Both the position numbers and the translations under genes were made by a program. The notes beneath the pieces are model-generated. The model saw only the letters and a list, made by a program, of their open reading frames with translations, did not search any database and was not told where the DNA came from. A stretch of 64,000 nt of DNA from Humulus lupulus (lineage: Eukaryota; Streptophyta; Magnoliopsida; Rosales; Cannabaceae), in assembly GCF_963169125.1 (NCBI RefSeq), contig NC_084795.1, positions 145,365,766 to 145,429,765 of the forward strand, in the 5' to 3' direction. Shown piece after piece: positions 49,955 through 59,475 of the stretch. The first letter of the stretch is position 1, and each line of letters starts with the position of its first letter.

Positions 49955-52119
49955 AACTATGAATGCTTGATGGGAGAAGGTTAAAAATAATTATAGAATG
50001 AGGTATGTGTTGAACAAACAATGATTGATAAAACCTCACCCAATTTAGTATTCAAGATTATAACATGAAGATAAGTGAGTAAAATTGGGCCGACCCATAA
50101 TAGCACATAGAGTGTAACAATTTAAGTTTAATCAATAGATAATGATTGGTTAATGAGCGTAGAAAACAACATTTTTTATACTAAAGTTTACAAGGCAAGT
50201 CTCACAAGAAAGGACGACTGAAGCTGTAATTCTTGAAATAGTGTAGGAGGAAGCGAGATTCCAGTTTGAAAATCATCATTGTTAAAAATCTTGTGGTGAT
50301 TAAAAAGAGGTGATCTTCATAAACAAAGTATGAGGTGGAAGAGGTAGGTGCACTATTGTTTGGAGGAAAAGTAATGGAAAAAAATGGATTGATCATGTTG
50401 GAGTCAAGCAGATGGGGTAGGATCAAGACAAGGAAGGATCGGCGGTGTGGAAGAAGGATCTGAATGGATGTTGATTGGGCTAAATAAAGGTGAAGCTCAG
50501 GAAGAAGTAACAACTTCACAGAAAGAAACTTTTTGGGGAGAATATACATTGTTGTATTCTTTGAAGTCTCATTCGTCTCAACAGACATAACAAGGGGAGA
50601 AAGAAAGATAGGCCATGTAGAGCTAGAAGAAAGAAAGTGGAAGAGTAATGCATTGGAAGGATTGGTAGAACTAGATGAGACAGTTAGACGATTTTCGAAG
50701 TTATCAAAAGACGAGGAAAGGTTTGTGATTGAATTTCTCAAACCAAATGGAACCTTCGAAGAGTGGAAAACTACACTAGAAGATTCAGGGAGGTCATTAG
50801 GATTGGGGACATTATGATCAGAATGGGAAAAAGAAGAATAGATGGGTCGTTTATTAGGAAGGATCATACTTGGCGCTATAGTTCATTTCTTTTTGCAAGG
50901 CCCAAGGGTCAAAATTTTGTAGATGAGGAGTTAGGAGATAGGAAACTCTTTAGGGGTGTTTGTTATAGGAGTATGGGTTCTTGGGAATGGGAATGTAAAA
51001 CCGAACCTATGTTTGGTATGATTTTTAGTGGAAGGTTTGTGTTGTGTGTAACTCCTACCATGTGTGCATGGCCCATGCACACATGAGTTATATGAGAGGG
51101 AAAAATAGTAATTATGTGAAACTAAGGAATGTCGTTTTGATTATGGTATAGGCTCGTTGAGAAGTTGTGGTTTTACTTAGCTTGGACCTGAGGTAAGGAA
51201 GTTAGATAGAATTTGTGAATGTTATATTATGAATGGTAAGACTGTTGTGTGAATGAAATGTTATGAATTATGAATGCCATAATGTGATGATATGTTGGCT
51301 TGTATGAATATTGTATGATATGAATGGATGTTAGTGTGATGAACACGACACATCAAAATGGGTTGCTAAGGATAAAGAAGACATAACCCGGGTTACTAAG
51401 GATATGAAGACGTAGCTCCATGGGCGGACATGCCGAGGTTATTCAAGGACCAGAGACTCTTGTTTACCTCAAAGGGTGGCATGGACAAGTTAGCGGGCCA
51501 TGTTCACAAGGAATTGTTCATGATTATGTTATGATGTTTGGTGATGTTTATGATTATGTTATGATGTTTGGTGATGTTTATGATTTTGTTATGATGTTAT
51601 GATGTTTATAATATGATGGTGGCATTATGTTTATGTTTATGATATTGATGCCAATTTTATGATGATGCTATGATGTATAAAGATGAATGATAGTGTTTGT
51701 AAATTGTTGTACCTTGCTTGCTTGTTGTTTGTACTTCCTTACTGGGCTTTTAGCTCACCCCCCTTACTTTCCCTTCCAGGTAGCAAATATGTTTCTTTTT
51801 GGCACACATGGTGATGTGGGGAGTTCTGTTGTCCTGGTGTGTATGGCATGGGGTATCCTATGGACGAGAAACGATCAACTTTAAACGCCATTTTTAATAA
51901 TGTTATGTTTAATGGGATTTTTCTTAAAATTGTTAGTGGGAATTAAACTTTTGTTTGTTTTAGAACTTTGCATAAAACTGATATTTTCTTTTTAAACTTT
52001 TGGGCCCAACTTGCATGTTTTAAGCGAGACCCCACTGAAACCTTTATAATAATGGCTTTCTATTATAAACCATTGAAAATATGAATGTTTTATTAAGTAC
52101 TAGTTCAAGCCATTTTACA
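49955..52119 (+). repeat. Region ending in the 5' LTR of element I (left limit unresolved)
   Basis: The right end is firm: CATTTTACA at 52119, then a primer site. The downstream half has LTR features seen in the other elements (CTTACTGGGCTTTTAGCTCAC...CCAGGTAGC, 51739-51790). The left LTR end could be TGTAACAATTTAAG at about 50111 or a later TG. The plus-strand frame 50533-50817 and the minus-strand frame 50202-50867 overlap here; both are low-complexity or unrecognised and I do not call either a gene. Three ~30-bp TGATTATGTTATGATG units lie at 51521-51610 and a palindrome at 51059-51085. Confidence 0.6.
51059..51085. repeat. Perfect 27-bp palindrome
   Basis: Two 13-bp perfect inverted arms (CATGTGTGCATGG and its complement) around a single C. 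It lies in the LTR-like region upstream of I and has no flanking element ends. Confidence 0.9.
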
Positions 52120-52121
52120 AA

Positions 52122-52133
52122 TGGTATCAGAGC
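52122..52133 (+). other. Primer-binding site of element I
   Basis: TGGTATCAGAGC, 2 bp after the LTR end at 52119; initiator tRNA-Met type. Confidence 0.9.
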
Positions 52134-52275
52134 CGGTCGCCCATGTTTCCAAGGACTCCCCCATACACACTAAAGACGGGAAAATCTCACCTCACCGCGT
52201 CGTAAGTATTTGTTTATGTGTTATTACTTGTTTTCATTTTATTTAATTTTTTTAGTTCGTAACAACAGTAGTAAG

Positions 52276-52814
52276 ATGCCTCCTGTATTGAAAACGACGA
52301 AGAAACAATTGCTTAAGGAGATCCGCGTGATTCCTAAAGTCCAGCTTGACGAGGACCCTTACGATCGGTGCATAGCAGCCTTGAAAACGACAACGGAGGT
52401 CTGTGATCGCATCCAAGGGATGATGAATAAAAGGGGAGCCTTACTATGGCCCATTGAGCAACATTGGGTCATGAGGGAAGCATTGTCGATATACCTAGAG
52501 GCCTTTCTTCAGTGGGATCAATCATGGAACCTTGTTTAACAACAAGACCTGGAGTTTAGCACCATGAATTTCTGGGTTACTATGAGTTTAGTCGTCTGGA
52601 GTTGGTGCTAGTATAGACGGATGACGGGGAACTAGAGGAGCGTTTAGAGACGGTGCATGACGAGGAAGGAGAGTTGGCAGTTGAAGAAGTAATTCGAGCC
52701 ATACCGCGTCTGGACGCGAGGATGGATATTATGGCGAGCGCTCCCAACTATTTCCCCATCCTGGAGAACATTTTTTATTATAGTTCAGGGGATGAGTCCA
52801 CCATTGAGGACTAG
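52276..52814 (+). pseudogene. Extra ORF upstream of gag in element I, decayed
   Basis: ATG 52276 opens 87 codons (MPPVLKTTKKQLLKEIRVIP..., then DRCIAALKTTTEVCDRIQGM) to TAA 52537. In another frame the reading continues with HHEFLGYYEFSRLELVLV, TAG at about 52614, then an acidic stretch (DDGELEERLETVHDEEGELA...) and ends EDESTIED-like before TAG 52812. Together this is about 180 codons of one former gene, broken by a frameshift and two stops. It lies between primer site and gag, where A-E have only leader. I do not recognise the protein. The charge pattern (basic start, acidic end) is all I can describe. Confidence 0.55.
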
Positions 52815-53071
52815 AGTCCAGTTCGTAATCGTCGCATGGGGTGCTAATAAATAAGATGGAATAATAATTTTCTAAGACCTTAAGGGATTTATGTTTTGAT
52901 TAATTAAACACTTTTGGGATTGTTAATTTTGGAATAATTTAAACATTTTGGATGCTATGGATATTTTGTTGCAAATGATGTGATTTGAATATATGATTTT
53001 GCAATATCTATCAAACCAATATGCAATGTTCCTTCCTTATGATTTTTCCTTTGATGCCTTAGAACTTCATC

Positions 53072-53950
53072 ATGTCGACCAGAGGAAGAGGAGGAAAGGG
53101 AAGAGGAAGAGGCAGAGGAAAGGGTGCCTCCACAAGGTCTGAAACTACGGCCACCCCTGACATTGAAATGCCATTTGTTCAACCTACAGCTCCACTTGCA
53201 CCATCTGTGGACCTGGCCGCAGAGGTAGCAAGGTTAAGAGAATAGTTGAGACCGAGAGATGAGGAATTAGCACAAGCTAGACAAGCACCACAAACATCCC
53301 AAACACACCAAATACCTCAAATACCAGTGGCACAACCTCAGCCGCCAGTACCACCACCTGCACCACTACCAGTAACCTATGGGTTCGAACCAGTATATGA
53401 ACGCTTTAGGAAACAAGCCCCACCAACTTTTGAGGGGAAAGCTGATCCAATGGTAGCAGAAGATTGGTTAAGGTCGGTTGACGCTATTTTTGATCATATG
53501 GAGTTAGATGACCGCCAAAGGGTTTCCTGCGCAGTTTATCTACTTAAGATGGATGCACGGATTTGGTGGGACGTGAATAAACAGACCCGTGATACAAATA
53601 CCATGACTTGGGCGGAGTTTGTCCAGGCATTCAGTAAGAAGTATTACAGTCCATCTATGCTAGCAACTAAGGTTGACGAATTTATAACTTTGGTACAAGG
53701 GAATCTTTTGGTCACTGACTATGCACAGAAGTTCGATCGATTGGCCAAATTCTCCCCTGAAGTGGTGCCAACTGATGCATTGCGAGTCCAGAGGTTTGTA
53801 AGGGGACTTAAACCGATGATCGCGAGGGACGTTAGGATGACCAGTGTTCAAGTGGTCAGTTATGCAGAGGTACTGGATAGAGCTCTTGAAGCTGAATATT
53901 TGGAAGAACGAATATGGAAGGATAATGTCCCTAGAAGAGAGAACAACTGA
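53072..53950 (+). pseudogene. gag: gag of element I
   Basis: ATG 53072 gives MSTRGRGGKGRGRGRGKG, an Arg/Gly-rich start likely to bind RNA. A stop near 53243 (LRE, then TAG) is followed by a Pro/Gln-rich linker and the Retrotrans_gag capsid core: YERFRKQAPPTFEGKADP, KMDARIWWDVNKQ, FSKKYYSPSMLATKVDEF, VTDYAQKFDRLAKF. TGA 53948 follows RRENN, but the same frame stays open with an Asn-rich stretch up to 54096, where J interrupts before any zinc knuckle. Only two stops, so this is among the better preserved gags here. Confidence 0.88.
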
Positions 53951-54096
53951 AACAAGAACTTCCACGAGAGCAACAAGAGAAAAACTAACAAAGGGCAGAA
54001 TAGTGGGGTTGATAAAAGACTTAGACCTCTGGCCATGAATAGCAACATTCACAACTCTCAGAACCATAGCAACTGCTTCAATGACCGGAACCATGG

Positions 54097-54875
54097 TGTT
54101 GACGCGGTTCTTCGGCAACAGATAATTAAGAGAAGAAGAGAAAGAGATTAGTACTTAAAAGTAAAACCGTCACAGATATGAAATCTTTGGGGGAAGAACT
54201 AGGTGACTGGCGACACGTTTTTAAGTGGTTCGAAGGTTAAAATCCTTCTACTCCACTAGTCAATATTATTGATCTTTTCTGGGTAATTGGTTTACAAAGT
54301 ATATAGTTCTTACAAGACTATTTTTCCAACCCCTATCAACTCCCAGGGTCTCCATATTTATAGGAGAAGGCACCTGGAAGTTGGTAGGGAGGTCATCCCG
54401 TGACCTTACCATTTGTCATATCAAGTCTGTGATATTCATGATTAATTCCTAAACCTGACACACAAGTGTGGTCTAATCAGTATGGAAGGAGATAATGGGC
54501 CGCACGGCCCAACCCGTCCGTGGGTGTCTGAATACGCACGTTCCTGCTGCGTGTCCGAGAAGTCAGGGGGATGTCAGACACGTGATGGCAGGATTAAGCA
54601 CGTTTATCTTGCGTGTTGACTTCCCATAGGGTCAGAGCTTCCTGAGAAGCTCACTACCGGAGCAATCCATAACCCGAGCTGATCCGTCAGTGGTCGCCGG
54701 ATGTTGTTCCCAGCTCCTGGTGCAACAAGAGCGAGCTGGAAACAGGACCGACTTAGGAGCTAGAAAGGGCCCGTCCTGAAAATAGAGCCTCTGGCCTGTG
54801 GGAGCCTCGGACTAAAACATGATTTAGTCCGAGGCTCGTCCTGCTAAACAGCCCGTGGGAAAACCAGGGCGTACA
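54097..54875 (-). repeat. 3' LTR of element J, 779 bp
   Basis: On the minus strand it starts TGTACGCCCTGG and ends CGCGTCAACA at 54097. TATAAATA (54355-54362, minus) is a plausible promoter. Much shorter than the chromovirus LTRs nearby. The second LTR is outside the window, so the limits rest on the purine tract, the TG/CA ends and the exact break in the gag of I. Confidence 0.78.
54355..54362 (-). promoter_or_regulatory. TATA box in the LTR of J
   Basis: CTATAAATATGG on the minus strand, about 515 bp into the LTR, would drive the gag-pol transcript of J to the left. Confidence 0.6.
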
Positions 54876-54890
54876 TCTGCCCCCCAAGCT
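54876..54890 (-). other. Polypurine tract of element J
   Basis: Read on the minus strand as AGCTTGGGGGGCAGA directly before the LTR start TGTACGCC. This form of G-run before the LTR is typical of plant gypsy elements and confirms the strand. Confidence 0.75.
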
Positions 54891-55125
54891 CCTGCTCGTG
54901 GTTCATGACGTCAGATATGGGAGACCACAGTAGGGGCTTTTAGACTTCTCCCACAACCCTTCGCATTCCATGCTTTTCGCAGGCGTTTGATACGTGGAAC
55001 GCCGTGGGTGGCGACGGTACACTCTACGAGAACCGCATTAAATGGCCTAGCCTACTGTCCAGCCGTCGTTTCACATTTCGAGTGGAGGGTCTCCCAAGGG
55101 CCTTTTACACGTGATCCTTCCCGTG

Positions 55126-55133
55126 TATAAAAA
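55126..55133 (+). promoter_or_regulatory. TATA box of the antisense gene in J
   Basis: CCCGTGTATAAAAAGGGG is a canonical plant TATA context on the plus strand, inside the internal region and outside the LTR. It lies about 730 bp before the ATG of the antisense gene. The 5' UTR would start near 55155 and contain an intron. Confidence 0.6.
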
Positions 55134-55352
55134 GGGGTGGTCATCCCACGCACGGGTCACCTTACCATTCAAAACCTCTCAAATTTCCTTGTTTTCTCTG
55201 ACCTTCCGAAGAACAAAACCCTCATTTCCATTGCTCTCATCTTCTTCGTTCACGAAGCTTAAGCGCACGAGTTCCTTCAAAACTTCGGAGACCACTGTGC
55301 CAACGAAGCTCCTACCAGCGCAGCAACCTCACTCACCATCTAACCATATACT

Positions 55353-55848
55353 GTAAGTCTTCTGTCCTTGTTTATTTTTGAGAGCATGCCACTGTAGCTT
55401 AGGTAAAATTTTTTACTGTAGCCACATGCAGAGGTTTTCTGGGTCGCGCGGATATGGAGGGTGACAGCCCTTCTTAGATTAGGGCCCACTTGCCATGGGA
55501 CATCGTCTTAGAATATGGTTTCCATGGTTCTTTCTTAGGAACAATTTCTGGGTAGGATCCTTAGGAATTTTGGGTGCAAAAACCGGGTAGCTTAGGGAAT
55601 ACGCCTTAAAAGCGGTTTTGCCATGCCTTGCTTGTTGAAACTTTCCCCCCAAGGCAATTTTTTACTCTGAGTCCTTTGACACACGAATTTCGAGTAATCT
55701 GGGATCTGTTGAGGGCATAGGCGCGTGTTCCTTGGAACGCGTGGCACCACTCTCCACGGGCTGGGCTTACCCCAGCTCGTGTACAGAATACTTGCTTCAC
55801 TCTCCTGCTTGGGTCGCCTTTTCTAAAGTGTTTTCTTTTGTTCGATAG
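55353..55848 (+). other. Predicted 5'-UTR intron of the antisense gene
   Basis: Donor CTGTAAGT at 55353 and acceptor TTCGATAG ending at 55848, 8 bp before the ATG at 55857. T-rich and GTAAG/AG bounded; supported only by splice-site sequence. The region 55360-55850 has no other feature. Confidence 0.5.
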
Positions 55849-55856
55849 GCGACCAG

Positions 55857-58523
55857 ATGGCTCCAAAGAGAAATCTGCCACAGAAGAATGTGGGAAGTTC
55901 GTCCTCCCAGCAGGATAAAGGAAAGGCGGTGGTGACTAGCTCGCCAATTCCTCACTTTGGGCCGGCGGTGGAGAAGCAAGCCGAGGTGGCCCCTGACGCG
56001 TTTTTCGAGGCGGAGAGAATCGTTTCGAAGATAACCAGCCAGGCAAAGATCACAAAAATCTTCCTCAACCACAACATTCCTCTGGGAAAGACCTCCGTGA
56101 TCGCCCGACCTGCTGCAGATGGGGAGCGGAGCTGCACGCCGCTCGACGAGTCGTTCACAGCCTGGAGCGGGGAACACTTCAAGGCAGGGGCCTTCCTCCC
56201 CCTGGATCAGTATTTTGCTGATTTTCTGAACTATGTGGGGTTGGCCCCATTTCAGCTCCCCCCCAACTCATACCGTCTGCTGGAGGGATTGAGGTATTTG
56301 TTCCAAAAGCATGAGTGGGAGGTCCCCACTCCTGCTGATATTCTATATTTCTTTTGCCTCAAAGCCAGCCCGGACCAGCGGGGGCGAGGCGACGGGTTCT
56401 ATTACTTAACCCGCTTCCCTAACACAGCAGCAGTGATCGAGCTGCCGAGCCATCCAAACGACTTCAAAGACCAGTTTTTTATGTCAACTGGGTTCCGAAA
56501 CTGCGATCATCACTATTTCAACCGTCCTCGTAAGTGATCCTTGATTTAGCTCGCCTTTTAACGGTTATCTTATTTTAGCTCGTCCCTTATTCCACTTCTG
56601 ATTTCAACCAACCTTGCAGCCATTTACGCGAGGACCGAAAAGTCTGTGACCCTCGGGGGTCAATACGATACACTGGCGAACTTGCCCCCCAATGGGAAAG
56701 ACTACCGCGTGCTCGTGACGGACGAGACGATGGTATTCTGCAAGCTGATTTTCCCAAATCAGACTTTGAATTTGAAAAGGCCCCGGGGGCCTCCCCCAGC
56801 TCGCGACAACAGACCGATCGTCGCGGAGGAGGTCGCAGACGACGAAGGCGAGGAAGAAGGTGAGGAAGTTCCTCTGGTGAGGAACAGGAAGAGGACCTTG
56901 GAGGTCGCCCAGGGGATGAGCGAGGAGAGGGCCCAATCCGGAGCAGCCGCGGGTCCTTCCGGTCAAGGTAACTCTTACTTATTTAAGAACGTAGATAGGG
57001 CCACTGCAGACCCCCGGCTGGTTAGGTTCAACCCTAGGCAGCTCGTCCATCGTCACTCAAGGAATCCGGACCTGGACACGCTCTTTCTCCATTGCGTTGA
57101 CCAGCTCGTGCTGGACAACCAAGAGAGTCGGCCTAAGGGTACCGTAGTAGTAGATAATACCCTAGCCTTTAGGTCGGTCATTTTTGAGGAGTACGGGACC
57201 AACTTACGCACGTGGCCTGCGCTCCAGAGGGGCATCTATGCTTCGGGGATTAGGCAGTACGTAGAAGAGTCCAGCCCCGATTCAGAACCGGACCTAGAAC
57301 CTTCGCCAGTTCGCGAGATAATCGTCCTAGGTTCTTCCAGCTCGGGGGGTAGGGCTCCCTTAGTATTTGCTTTCTTATTGCCTTTGGACCTTTTGTCTTT
57401 ATTTCTGTATGATTGCTAATAACCGTGTTTTTTGTTCTTGGCAGAAGAGATGTCTCAGCCCGGGAATAGTCTGCGGGGCGTTGTGTTCGGTGGGAATCCC
57501 CCAGCGGGGCCGAGGTTAAAGAGGCTTCACGAGTCCAAGAGCTCGGCCGGGGCCTCCACCAAATCCCCGGCTAAGGAGAAGGAGAAAGCCCCGCCATCCC
57601 AGGTCGCGGGGGCGAACCTCCCTGTCGCCAGGACAGGGCTCATGCACCCGCCACCCCAACGATCTCCACTAGCCGCGCAGGACGGGGTAATAGAGGTCGG
57701 GAATCTGGCCGCGGCAGCCCCGGACGTGCGTATCCCGGTCGACCCCCGGGCTCTGGAGAAGATGCCCGAAGCATTCCGGGGTACGGTGTATGAGTCGGCT
57801 AGCTACGCCGTCAGCCACTTCTACAATATCAGGGAGAAGGAGCTCCGGGCCATCGAAACAACGAGCCCGGTCCGAGTTATAGAGTCTGCGATGGACATGA
57901 CCTTAACGGTAAAGTGCCCCCTTCTTTTAAGGCTTTAACACTCACACGCCGCCTTTTTCCTTCTAGTTTGCTAATTTATCATTCTTCTCTTGCAGGGCAT
58001 GGCTGCCGCCTACATAGGCATTGTTAGGACCAAGGCCCAGCTCGAGGGTTTGGAAGCTGATCGCCAGACCACCCTCCAGGAGTCTCAGGAGGCGAGAGAC
58101 GCTCTGGCGGCCTCTAAAGCCGAGCTAGAGAAAATTCGCTCCGAGAACCAAGAGCTTAAACACTCCCTGGCCGCATCCGAGCTAGAGAAGATCCGCTCCG
58201 AGAACCAGGAGCTTAAAAACTCCCTGGCCGCATCGCGGACAGATCTTGAGGCGGCGAAGGCCGAAGCCCAGGCCTCCCAGGCCGCCCTGAAAGACGAGCG
58301 GGTCGTGTCGGAGCAGTCCTTACAAGACCTGTTCTATCACTGCTGGTCCCACAATCCGGACGCGGACTTTTCTTTCATGCCGCCGGACCTCTGGGCATTC
58401 TTGTTGCCGCAGCTTCAAGCCCGCCTGAATAAGGAGGTTCCTCCATCGGGGATTGAAGAGGCCTCTGCCGCGGCGGAGCAGGATGAGACCGCGACCTCCA
58501 AAGGGCCAACTGATGGGGCTTAG
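55857..58523 (+). CDS. Antisense gene of element J: 797-residue gypsy-type 'transposase' domain protein, 4 coding exons
   Basis: Predicted exons: 55857-56529, 56620-57348, 57445-57908, 57996-58523 (TAG). All three introns are GT...AG, 88-96 bp, and the phases fit, giving 797 codons without a stop. Residues about 105-225 (HFKAGAFLPLDQYF...PFQLPPNSYRLL) resemble the putative gypsy-type transposon domain (Transposase_28) common in plant annotations; despite the name, no transposase chemistry is established. Residues 294-307 are acidic, 312-317 basic (RNRKRT, NLS-like). Residues about 636-735 form a coiled coil with a 19-residue duplication. The C-terminus has DLFYHCWSHNPDADFSF. It lies opposite to pol, as antisense ORFs do in Tat elements. 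Function unknown; I infer expression only from the TATA box and intact splicing frame. Confidence 0.8.
58122..58235 (+). repeat. 57-bp tandem duplication in the coiled-coil coding region
   Basis: Units 58122-58178 and 58179-58235 differ at a few sites, mostly synonymous, and encode ELEKIRSENQELKxSLAAS twice. The length is a multiple of three, so the frame and the heptad-like pattern continue. Confidence 0.88.
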
Positions 58524-58670
58524 GACACTTCTTGTTTAAGTATTTTGAACTCTTTCTATTGTAATTTTCTTTTTATGTGAGGCGTTTCCGCCTCGAGACA
58601 ATTTGTTCAGCCAGTTTTACATATATATTTTTATGCATTTGGTCAGAATTCATCTCTTTATTTTTATGAA

Positions 58671-59275
58671 CTTAGTTCGAGTTAACTTTTATCCGTATCC
58701 CAGGCTCTTTAAAGAAGAACCACGGTCAACAAATTTTTTTTTAACTTCTAAGTTTTATGACCTGGTTAAGACCAGGAACTTATTTTGAAAAAACTTAGTT
58801 CGCGTCAACTTTCATCCGTATCCCGGGCTCTTTAAAGAAGAACCGCGGTCAACAAATTTTTGTTAACTTCTAAGTTTTATGACCTGGTTAAGACCAGGAA
58901 CTTATTTTGAAAAAACTTAGTTCGCGTCAACTTTTTATCCGTATCCCGGGCTCTTTAAAGAAGAACCGCGGTCAACAAATTTTTGTTAACTTCTAAGTTT
59001 TATGACCTGGTTAAGACCAGGAACTTATTTTGAAAAAACTTAGTTCGCGTCAACTTTCATCCGTATCCCGGGCTCTTTAAAGAAGAACCGCGGTCAACAA
59101 ATTTTTGTTAACTTCTAAGTTTTATGACCTGGTTAAGACCAGGAACTTATTTTGAAAAAACTTAGTTCGCGTCAAATTTTTATCCGTATCCCGGGCTCTT
59201 TAAAGAAGAACCGCGGTCAACAAATTTTTGTTAACTTCTAAGTTTTATGACCTGGTTAAGACCAGGATAGGACTT
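58671..59275 (+). repeat. Five ~122-bp tandem repeats between the antisense gene and integrase
   Basis: Units begin CTTAGTTCG at 58671, 58794, 58916, 59039 and 59161 (period 122-123 bp), with a partial sixth at about 59271. Each contains TTTAAAGAAGAACCGCGGTC and the hairpin CCTGGT-TAAG-ACCAGG. The first unit is the most divergent; units 2 to 5 are near-identical. They sit exactly between the two converging genes. Tandem repeats in this part of Tat elements are known and can seed satellites. Confidence 0.93.
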
Positions 59276-59475
59276 AGTTTGTGATAACTCTTATCCGTAG
59301 ATAAAAATTAACACCTAAGTCGTTAAGGAGACCTGGATATATCCAGGTACCATATGCCCCCCAAGTAATTGGGAAAGGGTCTTTCGTTGTTACTTTAAGA
59401 TTACACTTGCAAATAACGAGAAACATTTGATTTTTATTTATACATGGAAGGTGACCTTCTAGGCCTTACAAATGT

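Larger units (their letters stand above)
52120..54096 (+). mobile_element. Element I: 5' internal part of a gypsy element, cut by J
   Basis: Primer site TGGTATCAGAGC (52122-52133), leader, an extra upstream frame (52276-52814) and gag (53072 onward). The element stops at 54096, where J starts; the 5 bp before J, CATGG, should be its left target duplication. Pol and the 3' LTR would lie right of the window. The gag is related to but clearly distinct from those of A-E. Confidence 0.85.

Noticed and set aside
50202..50867. 221-codon minus-strand frame and overlapping plus-strand frame (50533-50817)
   Set aside because: The minus frame is Ser/Leu/Pro-rich, like the complement of purine-rich DNA. 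The plus frame has a Glu/Lys-rich composition but no motif I know, and stops follow on both sides. It lies in LTR-like sequence, so I do not call it a gene.
55857..58523. Reading the antisense gene as a captured host gene
   Set aside because: The domain resembles the gypsy-type transposon family, and its place between 3' LTR and pol on the opposite strand matches antisense ORFs of Tat elements.
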